Source of the DNA: Synechocystis salina LEGE 00031
Lineage (GTDB): Bacteria > Cyanobacteriota > Cyanobacteriia > Cyanobacteriales > Microcystaceae
Length of the DNA: 52,284 bases
Assembly (NCBI RefSeq): GCF_015207985.1
Contig: NZ_JADEVV010000029.1
Coordinates: 1-52,284 of the forward strand
Direction of reading: 5' to 3'
Shown here: piece by piece, positions 1-7,670 of the stretch
Layout: each line of letters starts with the position of its first letter
Position numbering within the stretch: position 1 is the stretch's first letter
Notes under the pieces: generated by a model
Database searches by the model: none
The model's input: only the letters and a program-made list of their open reading frames with translations
What the model was told of the DNA's origin: nothing
Translations under genes and position numbers: made by a program

Positions 1-348
1 AAATGCAAAAAGACTTAATAGCGCCGATGTTATTCAGCGGAAGCTTAAATGCAACAGGTTTTGAAGGATGGCTTGAATTCTTTTTAATACCAGCATTGAC
101 AATGACGTCGGTGTTGATTATGGATAATGCCCCCATTCATCGAAAAATAAGGATTAGGGAAATAGTAGAGTCTGCAGGACACATTGTGTTATTTTTGCCA
201 ACTTATTCTCCAGATTTGAATGATATAGAGCATGACTTTAGTGCATTAAAGAGGGCGAGAATGCACGCACCTCCTGGTACTAGCATAGATAAGGTTATTC
301 AAGATTACTGCATAGCCTAACGTCTCATAATTATCCTAATTAGCTATA
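1..348 (+). mobile_element. 3' part of an IS630/Tc1-type insertion sequence, cut by the left window edge
   Basis: The left edge contains the end of a DDE transposase gene followed by about 28 AT-rich bases that probably include the right terminal inverted repeat. The element seems to stop near 345-350, at one of the TA dinucleotides there. TA is the target of IS630/Tc1 elements (family knowledge). The reading frame of a truncated HNH-nuclease gene begins right after this point. The left end lies outside the window, so the terminal repeats cannot be compared and the exact boundary is inferred. Confidence 0.7.
3..320 (+). CDS. Transposase C-terminal part (DDE_3 type, IS630 family), partial
   Basis: The frame is open to the left edge, so the 105 residues seen are a C-terminal portion rather than a full protein. 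Two signatures of the IS630/Tc1 DDE catalytic domain are visible: IMDNAPIHR, with the second catalytic aspartate, and LPTYSPDLNDIEHDFSALKR, with the third acidic residue. In most family members the latter reads SPDLNPIE; here Pro is replaced by Asp. The enzyme cuts and pastes the element at TA sites. Whether the full gene is intact, or needs a frameshift as some IS630 members do, cannot be judged here. Confidence 0.8.
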   Translation: MQKDLIAPMLFSGSLNATGFEGWLEFFLIPALTMTSVLIMDNAPIHRKIRIREIVESAGHIVLFLPTYSPDLNDIEHDFSALKRARMHAPPGTSIDKVIQDYCIA

Positions 349-876
349 TGTGGATTTTATCCCATAGATAATTATCATAAACCATCCTATATTAACCCCA
401 GCTATCAGACATTACTTTCAGATAAAAGATGGCAAAAAAAAAGAGAAAGAATTCTAGAGCGTTGTACAGAAATATGCGAAAATTGTGGAGCAACTAATAA
501 AACACTAGAAATCCATCATTGTTACTATCGTTATGGACGTTATCCTTGGCAATATCCTGATCAAACCTTGTTAGGCTTATGTCGAGAATGCCATGAAAAA
601 CGTCATGAAGTCGAATTAAAATGGCGTTTGTTTCAGCCTCAACTTACTACTGAAGAAATAATCAATCTAAAAAAATTCCTTGAAAATTTCCTATGCTGGC
701 ATGAAAATAAAAACCGTGAAGATCTGGTATTTCCATTTCAAAGGAAGAGATTCCTCAAATTCATCAAACTTTTGAGCCAGTGGAGTCGGGGATTTAACAA
801 AAGTCATTTTTTCAATCTAACCCAAGAACTTATTGCCCTAATTAATGACGCTGAAAATTCACAGGAAGAAGATTGA
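340..876 (+). pseudogene. HNH endonuclease-like gene, 5' end lost at the IS boundary
   Basis: The frame is open from about 340 to the stop at 876 but has no ATG or GTG; the first possible start, TTG at 568, would remove the catalytic motif. The product has the HNH zinc-finger arrangement: CENCG, then IHH, then CRECHEKRH (translated at about 466-606). The N-terminal part resembles the usual WxxxRxxILxR lead-in of small HNH proteins. The gene begins exactly where the IS630-type element seems to end, so I infer that the insertion removed or displaced its start. The region is visibly AT-richer than the genes after 1184. Native role unknown. Confidence 0.6.
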
Positions 877-1000
877 ATTCGATCGCCAATCCCATCAAAC
901 ATAGTCCCAGCGAAACGAATAATCAGAACATTATCATGCAAACTGTATTAACCCAGTAGCTGTTCTCTAGGCGATCGCCGTTATCTCAAAGATCCTTAAA

Positions 1001-1166
1001 ACCTACATTCCGCAGGCTCTACCAATAGTTACTAAATTTTCGGGAAAACACTACAAATAGCGTAGTTTTCTAGTATTGATTGACTGGGAGTCAAGAGGCA
1101 AACCCCGAAATAGGCTTGCCGTCGTACTCGATTTCAGACGAAGGTGTACTATGTGCGGAATGTAGG
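1001..1166. mobile_element. MITE-like non-coding element with 14-bp perfect terminal inverted repeats
   Basis: ACCTACATTCCGCA at 1001-1014 is the exact reverse complement of TGCGGAATGTAGGT at 1153-1166. The 166-bp unit holds no convincing ORF. It sits between the HNH remnant and the end of the epimerase gene, 17 bp beyond the latter's stop. Size, terminal repeats and lack of coding fit a miniature inverted-repeat transposable element mobilised in trans. The flanks (CTTAAA and ATTAAA) are similar but not an exact target duplication. The parent family is not identified. Confidence 0.55.
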
Positions 1167-1183
1167 TATTAAAGAACAATTAA

Positions 1184-2359
1184 TTAACCAAGCGGAAGTT
1201 GGAGGGTTTCGGCGCAGAGCCACAGAGCTCGGGGTACGTGGAAACAGCCTTTCCATTTACCTCCTTTGAGGTTGAGTAACACTTCTCCTCGGCGATTCAA
1301 GTAGCCAAACCATTCCCCATACTCAGGATCGGCGAAATGACTCCAAGCGTAATCATGGACCCGCTCAAACCATTGCCAGCATTTTTCTTGGCCGGTGACT
1401 TGGTGACCCTTGGCTAGGGCAACCAGGGTTTCCAGATGTACCCACCAGAGCTTTTGGTCCCATTCCAGTTGTTGGGGAGGGTGGCCGTGGCGGTCGAGGA
1501 AATAGAATATGCCGCCAAATTCTTGGTCCCAGGCATATTCCAGGGTGTTCAACACCACTTCAATTGCTTGCTCCTGTAGCTGGCGATCGCCGGAGCGTTG
1601 GGCAATGTCCATCATGAACCACATGGCTTCAATACCGTGCCCTGGGTTAAGCAAACGCCCTTCAAAGCTATCGACAAATTCTCCATTGGGAGTCACCGCT
1701 TCCCGCATCAATCCTATTTCCGGGTCGAGGAAATCCGTCATTACTTCTTTGACGGTTTGGGCCAACACTTCTTCCACTGTGGTGGGGGGCAATAACCATT
1801 CCATCTCTAGGGTGAGGTTGGCTAAAATCATCGGCACCGCTAGGGATTTGAGCGGCCTAGTGCCTGGGTAGGACTTTTCGTATTGACCTTTGGGATTATG
1901 CTGACGCCGTAGAACGTTGTTGTAAGCCTGGAGGGCAATGGTCTTGGCTTCTTCCTCTCCACTGGCTAGAGCATATTGACTAAAGGCCATGGCGGCGAAG
2001 CAATCGGAAAAAACGTTATAGGGTTGACGCAGGGGTCTGCCTTCCTGATCCAAAGCAAAATACCAATTACCGTCTTGATCTCGGCCGTGGCGAGTTAAAA
2101 AATCAGCACCATGGCGGGCAATTTCTAACCATTGGGGCCTTGGTTCCAAACGGTTATAAAAAACGGCAAATTGCCATACCTGACGGCTTTGTAACCAAAT
2201 GAATTTATCTGTGTCAAAAACCTGGCCTTGACGATCTAGACAGGTAAAGTAACCTCCCCCCTGGCGATCAAGGGAATATTTTTCCCAAAAGGGCAACACG
2301 TCCTGGTGTAGGGCCTGGTGATATTGCTGGGCTAGCTCCTGACGGCGATGGGCAATCAT
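1184..2359 (-). CDS. N-acyl-D-glucosamine 2-epimerase (AGE/renin-binding protein family)
   Basis: The 391-residue product matches the AGE family in length and pattern. These (alpha/alpha)6-barrel enzymes interconvert N-acetylglucosamine and N-acetylmannosamine, usually with ATP as an allosteric activator. Visible signatures are the early [12 protein letters not shown] segment, [10 protein letters not shown] with His241, [10 protein letters not shown] near residue 303, and [11 protein letters not shown] with His374. The two histidines fit the catalytic pair known from the Anabaena enzyme. No signal peptide is present, so it is cytosolic. No sialic-acid pathway genes are adjacent. Related cellobiose and mannose epimerases share this fold, so substrate is assigned by family. 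ATG at 2359 is the only sensible start. Confidence 0.85.
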   Translation of the reverse strand: MIAHRRQELAQQYHQALHQDVLPFWEKYSLDRQGGGYFTCLDRQGQVFDTDKFIWLQSRQVWQFAVFYNRLEPRPQWLEIARHGADFLTRHGRDQDGNWYFALDQEGRPLRQPYNVFSDCFAAMAFSQYALASGEEEAKTIALQAYNNVLRRQHNPKGQYEKSYPGTRPLKSLAVPMILANLTLEMEWLLPPTTVEEVLAQTVKEVMTDFLDPEIGLMREAVTPNGEFVDSFEGRLLNPGHGIEAMWFMMDIAQRSGDRQLQEQAIEVVLNTLEYAWDQEFGGIFYFLDRHGHPPQQLEWDQKLWWVHLETLVALAKGHQVTGQEKCWQWFERVHDYAWSHFADPEYGEWFGYLNRRGEVLLNLKGGKWKGCFHVPRALWLCAETLQLPLG

Positions 2360-2617
2360 ACAATTTAACTATTAATGATGCGATGGATGGCGGTGCACAA
2401 TGGCTCAGTTTTCAGACAACAAAACAACATAGCACGGCTGGGCAAAACTGGCTTTTTGCTCCGGGGGGAGTAGGGTAAAAATTTTTCTATCATTGACGAC
2501 TGTGAAAATTTGTTAAAAATCCTTACTTTGTCAACAAAAAGCGGGATTAATTTCAGTCTTTAAATCATCATTAAATAAAGGAGACATTTTTTCTTCCTCC
2601 GCCCAGTGTTGCCTGCC

Positions 2618-3430
2618 ATGATTTGTTTGCCTCGTCCCCTTTTCCTTTCCCTAACGGCGATCGCCACCGTCGGTTTTTGTGCCTTGGGCCCTGGCCTAGG
2701 GGGAGTTTTACCTAGTCGGGCGGCCCTGACTCCTCCCTTTATTGCCCAGGAAAGGGATTCCGCCGTTGCCATAGAACAAAAGTTGTTGGAGGGATTTACG
2801 GAACTGGAAAATGGTTCCCCCCTTAAGGCGATCGCCATTTTTACCCAGGTGATCGACACCGATGGCCAGAATGCCGATGCCTATAATTTGCGGGGGGTAG
2901 CCTATATGGTGATCGAACAGTACACCGCCGCCTTGGCGGACTTTGACCAGGCCATTGCCCTGAGCCCCAACGATCCAGCCATTTATTTCAATCGAGCTAA
3001 CGTCCACGGAGTACTGAATAATTACCAAGGGGCGATCGATGATTGTGGCCAGGGAATTTTGCTTGATCCCCAGGATGTAGATCTTTTGATCTGTCGAGGC
3101 CAAGCCCAATTGGGGTTAGAGCAACCCCGCCAAGCCATTCCCGATTTTGACCGGGCCATAGAGCTTGATCCCCGTTCTGAAGAGGCCCATTATTTTCGCG
3201 GACTCTCCTATACCATGGTGGGCAATTACGAACGGGCTTTGGCTGATTTAAACCGTACCATTCGCCTCAATCCCTCCAATGCCGATGCATTTATTCTCCG
3301 GGCTGGCATTCGGTCAGAGCAGGGTGCAGTGGAAGAATCCCTAGAGGACATGATCCAAGCGATTAATTTGCTTGATCGCCAAGGGGAATTGGAAAAAGCA
3401 GCAGAAATTCGCCAATTATTGGGCTATTGA
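2618..3430 (+). CDS. Exported TPR-repeat protein
   Basis: The predicted product is 270 residues with a hydrophobic signal segment (residues about 5-24) ending near PSRA, so it is probably exported to periplasm or thylakoid lumen. Five to six tetratricopeptide repeats follow, with typical lines such as ADFDQAIALSPNDPAIYFNRA and IPDFDRAIELDPRSEEAHYFRG. TPRs are protein-docking scaffolds; the partner is unknown. A GTG at 2606 is in frame, but ATG at 2618 places the signal peptide normally. AAAGGAG at 2577-2583 is too far from either codon to decide. It stands alone, diverging from the epimerase gene. Confidence 0.8.
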   Translation: MICLPRPLFLSLTAIATVGFCALGPGLGGVLPSRAALTPPFIAQERDSAVAIEQKLLEGFTELENGSPLKAIAIFTQVIDTDGQNADAYNLRGVAYMVIEQYTAALADFDQAIALSPNDPAIYFNRANVHGVLNNYQGAIDDCGQGILLDPQDVDLLICRGQAQLGLEQPRQAIPDFDRAIELDPRSEEAHYFRGLSYTMVGNYERALADLNRTIRLNPSNADAFILRAGIRSEQGAVEESLEDMIQAINLLDRQGELEKAAEIRQLLGY

Positions 3431-3568
3431 TCCCATCCTCAGGTGAGGGCGAGGGAAAATTGACTAGAAAATCAGCAATTCCTGACCAGGGTTAAATGAC
3501 CAATAATTAACCCCAAGCAGAACTGCTATGATTGACCTCTGAGTTTGAGAATGTGGCAGGCTTTTCCT

Positions 3569-4810
3569 ATGGCTGACTGGCAGGTAATTGAGGGCAACAT
3601 CACCGCCCCCAAAGGTTTTAAGGCGGCAGGCATCACGGCGGGGCTAAAACCGTCCGGTTCCCCGGATTTAACCCTGATTTACTCCGAAACTGAGGCGATC
3701 GCCGCCGGAGTTTTTACCACCAGTCAAGTGCGGGCGGCCTGTGTGGACTATTGCCGCCAACGGTTACAGGCTAAGGCCAGTGCCAGAGCTATTTTGGTCA
3801 ATTCCGGGCAAGCCAATGCCGGCACCGGCAAACAGGGCTGGGACGATGCGGTGGAGTCGGCCCAACTGTTGGCCCAGGGACTAAACATTTCCCCCGAAAG
3901 TATTCTGCTGGCTTCCACTGGGGTCATTGGCCAACGGATCAAAATGGAGCAGTTACGCCAGGGTATTGCGCCATTAATCCAATCCCTTGCCCCCAATGGC
4001 GGCGACAAGGCCGCAAAGGCAATTATGACCACAGATTTGGTGCCCAAAACCATCGCCCTGGAAACGAAAATTGACGGTCGACCGGTAAGGATGGGGGGCA
4101 TTGCCAAGGGATCCGGCATGATTCACCCCAACATGGCCACCATGCTGGCCTTTGTCACCTGTGATGCGGCCATTTCCACTGCCCTCTGGCAACAGATGCT
4201 GAGCCGAGCCACCCAAAAAACCTTTAACCAAGTGACGGTAGATGGGGACACTAGCACCAATGACAGTTTGTTTGCCTTAGCCAATGGGGAATCCCGCACC
4301 GCCGCCATTACGGAAATGGGCCCCAATGCCGAGAAATTGGAAGCCATGCTCACCGCTGTTTGCCAACATTTGGCCAAGGCGATCGCCAGGGATGGGGAAG
4401 GGGCCACCTGTTTGATCGAAATTCAAGTCACTGGGGCCCCCGACGACCAAGCCGGTAGGGCCGTGGCCAGAACCATTGCCGGATCCTCCTTGGTGAAATC
4501 TGCTATTTTTGGCCGGGACCCCAACTGGGGGCGCATTGCCGGGGCCGCGGGGCGAGCCGGAGTCAAGTTTGACCAAAATAATCTACGGATTAAATTAGGG
4601 GATTACGTTCTCATGGACCAGGGGCAACCCTTACCCTTTGACCGTTCCGCCGCCAGCAATTATCTCAAACAGGCCGCCGCTGGAGCTTATTTACAGCAGG
4701 ACACAGTGTTAATTCAAGTGGATCTGGGCACCGGTTCGGGCCAGGGTACTGCCTGGGGCTGTGATTTGAGCTACGACTATGTACGGATCAATGCGGATTA
4801 TACGACCTGA
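3569..4810 (+). CDS. argJ: Arginine biosynthesis bifunctional protein ArgJ
   Basis: ArgJ is glutamate N-acetyltransferase (ornithine acetyltransferase). It moves the acetyl group from N-acetylornithine to glutamate and, in bifunctional forms, also makes N-acetylglutamate from acetyl-CoA. The 413-residue protein has KGSGMIHPNMATMLAFVTCD near residue 175. Self-cleavage falls between Ala and Thr in MATML, freeing the nucleophilic Thr of the beta chain. DPNWGRIAGAAGRAG lies near the C-terminus. In-frame TTG (3545) and ATG (3551) lie upstream, but MADWQVIEGN at 3569 matches the usual cyanobacterial start. No other arginine gene is adjacent, as is common for scattered cyanobacterial arg genes. Confidence 0.95.
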   Translation: MADWQVIEGNITAPKGFKAAGITAGLKPSGSPDLTLIYSETEAIAAGVFTTSQVRAACVDYCRQRLQAKASARAILVNSGQANAGTGKQGWDDAVESAQLLAQGLNISPESILLASTGVIGQRIKMEQLRQGIAPLIQSLAPNGGDKAAKAIMTTDLVPKTIALETKIDGRPVRMGGIAKGSGMIHPNMATMLAFVTCDAAISTALWQQMLSRATQKTFNQVTVDGDTSTNDSLFALANGESRTAAITEMGPNAEKLEAMLTAVCQHLAKAIARDGEGATCLIEIQVTGAPDDQAGRAVARTIAGSSLVKSAIFGRDPNWGRIAGAAGRAGVKFDQNNLRIKLGDYVLMDQGQPLPFDRSAASNYLKQAAAGAYLQQDTVLIQVDLGTGSGQGTAWGCDLSYDYVRINADYTT

Positions 4811-4873
4811 TCTGTTTGGTCACTGGGATAAAATCTAGTCCTATTGCCTCGCTCTGTTGTTAGACTAGTATCC

Positions 4874-5986
4874 ATGACCCGTTCTATCCCTAAAATCCGT
4901 GAGCAGTTAACTCAGATTGAAAATCAAACGGCGATCCTGGGGCATCACTTTGCTGCCACCTATGACCAGTATGCCCAGCGCCTGGGGCAAATTCTCCAGC
5001 AACAGGGGGTCTATGCCGTTTATCAGATTTGTACGCAAATTTATCCCGATGCTTTTCTCCAGCTAGACTATAGTCCCCGCCACAAATTTCAGAGCCAATT
5101 ACGCACGGCGATCGCCAAGTTTTATGATCAACTGCTAGCAAACCTGGAAAAGGAAGGGATTTTTTTGGACTCTTCCCGCCAGGAGCAGATTGTGCCGGAA
5201 CCGGAGGGGAATACAGAGGACGCCGAGGAATTGATCCTATTGGGGAACGATGGAGATAACCCAGAAGAGAAAAAATCAGAAGATAGCAATGTTCCAGACC
5301 TACAGGAAATCAAAGACTTTCTCAGCCAAGCTTTACAGAAAGAAGGCCTATCCCTAGAAATGCTATTGCCCCAAGGAATGGGAGCCACGGAGGAGAAAGC
5401 ACCCACGGTGATCAAAACCCCCGAGGATCTACAAAAATGGCATTTACAGGTCGAAAAAATCCTGCACCGCAGCGTGGTGGCCCTGTCAATGAACATTAAT
5501 CGTTTGCTCACTGCCAGTAAAATTATTCCCCCCAATCTTCCCCTACACATTCTCGAAATGGCCCTACAGTCGGAAGATGACCGCCTAGCCCCCAACCGAG
5601 AAAAGATGCCCCACGTGGTCAATTTATTGATTGAAAAAGCCCAAAAGCCCGAGTCGGAAAATGTCTCCCCACCCTCCACTGACGAAGGCGAAGAAGATAC
5701 GGAAAACGATGACGATGAAGACCTCTCCCCAGAAGCCATAGAGGAATTGATTCAGCGGTCTAAACGGGGACAAATTAGTCGTTTGACAGCCCTGAATTTA
5801 CGGCTGAAAGATCTCGAATTTAGTGACGTTAATTTGGGTTTAATTCGTAAACAAATTCACACCTATCTAAAGGATCTGACCAAACTGGAAAAGCAGTATC
5901 GTCAGTTAGAGCGACAGCAGGTAACGGCCAAGGCGGAATTGGCCTGGCGTAGTACTTGGCAAAATCAAGACAATGGTGGAGCCTAG
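4874..5986 (+). CDS. Conserved cyanobacterial hypothetical protein, acidic centre, helical ends
   Basis: I do not recognise a characterised family. The 370-residue product has a helical N-terminal region (residues 1-100, many Gln and Tyr), a highly acidic low-complexity stretch near 110-140, a middle domain around 175-260, a second acidic stretch (DEGEEDTENDDDEDLSPE) near 270-290 and a charged C-terminal helix. No signal peptide or membrane span is visible, so it is likely cytosolic. It follows argJ by about 60 bp and may be cotranscribed. TTG at 4844 is possible, but ATG at 4874 is the better start. Function cannot be inferred. Confidence 0.7.
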   Translation: MTRSIPKIREQLTQIENQTAILGHHFAATYDQYAQRLGQILQQQGVYAVYQICTQIYPDAFLQLDYSPRHKFQSQLRTAIAKFYDQLLANLEKEGIFLDSSRQEQIVPEPEGNTEDAEELILLGNDGDNPEEKKSEDSNVPDLQEIKDFLSQALQKEGLSLEMLLPQGMGATEEKAPTVIKTPEDLQKWHLQVEKILHRSVVALSMNINRLLTASKIIPPNLPLHILEMALQSEDDRLAPNREKMPHVVNLLIEKAQKPESENVSPPSTDEGEEDTENDDDEDLSPEAIEELIQRSKRGQISRLTALNLRLKDLEFSDVNLGLIRKQIHTYLKDLTKLEKQYRQLERQQVTAKAELAWRSTWQNQDNGGA

Positions 5987-6037
5987 TGAGGTTTATCCAA
6001 TAAAAACTGGCCAGGAAATTAGTTGGAAACCAGATAC

Positions 6038-6064
6038 AAGTTCCCCAATATTACCGGAACTTTT
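6038..6064. terminator. Possible bidirectional terminator between two convergent genes
   Basis: AAGTTCC at 6038-6044 pairs with GGAACTT at 6056-6062 around an 11-base loop, with T bases after it on the + strand. It lies between the + gene ending at 5986 and the convergent der gene ending at 6131. The T tract is short, so the call is moderate. Confidence 0.4.
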
Positions 6065-6130
6065 AGGGGCGATTTGAGAGCAGACTAAAACCTTGCAAGT
6101 CAACCTGTAAAGGGTCAACCATTTTAAGCC

Positions 6131-7489
6131 TTAGACCTTGGTGGCACGGTTACGACTACCTTCCACTTCCCTCACTTTTTTACCCCGCCAGAATAATCGG
6201 ATGGGGGAACCGAAAAAGCCCAGTTGTTTACGAAATTGCTTTTCAATATAGCGGCGGTAATTGTCGTTAAACCGGTTGGGATCGTTCACAAATAAGGCGA
6301 TCGCCGGTGGTTGGGTAGAAACCTGGGTGCCGTAATAAATTTTGCCCTGTTTACCCTGGCGGGTGGTGGGGGGAGAATGCCAACTAACGGCTTCTTCCAG
6401 CACTTCATTGATCACGGCGGTGGTGACCCGACGGCGATGTTCCTGGGCGGCAATATCCACACAATCAAGGATTTTTTGTACCCGTAGGCCGGTTTGGGCA
6501 CTGACAAAAATCATTTCGGCCCAATCCATGAAATAAAGCCGAGCCATCAACTGCTCCCGATGTTCGTAAATGGTGTAGGAGTCCTTTTCCACCGCATCCC
6601 ATTTATTGATCACCAGTACGACTGCCCGGCCATCTTCAATGATGCGCCCCGCCAATTTCAGATCCTGTTCTGTTACCCCATCCAAAACATCCAGTACAAA
6701 TAAGACCACATCGGCCCGACGAATAGCCTTAAATGCCCGGTTGATGCCAAAAAATTCTGCGCCATAGTCCACATTCTTTTTCCGCCGAATGCCGGCAGTG
6801 TCAATCAGGCGATATTTTTGGCCGTTGCGTTCCACCACCATATCGATGGCGTCCCTGGTGGTGCCGGAAATTGGACTAACAATGGCCCGTTGTTCTCCAG
6901 TTAAAGCGTTGAGCAAACTGGATTTACCCACATTGGGACGGCCGACGATCGCCACTTTGATCTCATCTTCCTCCAACTCCTCTTGGGTGGGGGGCAAATA
7001 TTCCAACAGAGCATCGAGTAAATCTCCTGTGCCACTACCGTGGATGGCCGACATGGGGTAAGGTTCCCCCAGCCCCAAATGCCAAAATTCCGCCGCTTGA
7101 ATAGCACCTTGGTCAGGGGATTCACATTTATTTACCGCTAAAATTACCGGGACGGATTGTTGCCGGAGCCACTGGGCAATTTCCTCGTCGCTAGCGGTGG
7201 GACCCTGTTGTCCATCCACCACAAAAATGGCCGCTTTCGCTTCCGCTAGGGCCAAGTTAGCCTGTTCTCGGATTTCTGGTAAGAATTCGCTGTCATCGTT
7301 GAACACTAACCCTCCCGTATCTACCACTTGGAAATCCCGGTCTCGCCAAAAAGCTGGACGATAGGTACGGTCCCTCGTGATGCCTGGCTGATCATGGACA
7401 ATCGCTTGCTGGTTGCCGGCTAAACGATTAACGAAGGTGGATTTACCCACATTGGGGCGGCCGATGATGGCGACGATGGGAAGGGACAT
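6131..7489 (-). CDS. der: Ribosome-assembly GTPase Der (EngA)
   Basis: Der is an essential GTPase needed for maturation of the 50S subunit. The 452-residue product carries the hallmark two tandem G domains: GRPNVGKST near residue 11 with DTGG and NKCE, then GRPNVGKSS near 183 with DTAGIRRK and NKWD. A C-terminal KH-like domain follows, with [20 protein letters not shown] and a basic tail. Length is typical for the family. ATG at 7489 has no competitor. It is transcribed towards the gene ending at 5986 and away from the outer-membrane gene at 7671. Confidence 0.97.
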   Translation of the reverse strand: MSLPIVAIIGRPNVGKSTFVNRLAGNQQAIVHDQPGITRDRTYRPAFWRDRDFQVVDTGGLVFNDDSEFLPEIREQANLALAEAKAAIFVVDGQQGPTASDEEIAQWLRQQSVPVILAVNKCESPDQGAIQAAEFWHLGLGEPYPMSAIHGSGTGDLLDALLEYLPPTQEELEEDEIKVAIVGRPNVGKSSLLNALTGEQRAIVSPISGTTRDAIDMVVERNGQKYRLIDTAGIRRKKNVDYGAEFFGINRAFKAIRRADVVLFVLDVLDGVTEQDLKLAGRIIEDGRAVVLVINKWDAVEKDSYTIYEHREQLMARLYFMDWAEMIFVSAQTGLRVQKILDCVDIAAQEHRRRVTTAVINEVLEEAVSWHSPPTTRQGKQGKIYYGTQVSTQPPAIALFVNDPNRFNDNYRRYIEKQFRKQLGFFGSPIRLFWRGKKVREVEGSRNRATKV

Positions 7490-7670
7490 AGAAAATTACA
7501 AGCAAAAAATTGAGAATAATGAAGAGAAATCCGTGGCTTTGTGGCGATCGCCGTCAAACAAACTTAAAGAAAACATTTATTTCCAGCTTTGGCCGAAATT
7601 AATACGTATTCTAAAAAATAGGGATATTATGTCTTCTGATGGGTGTGAGTTTTGAGTGAGGAATAATTAC

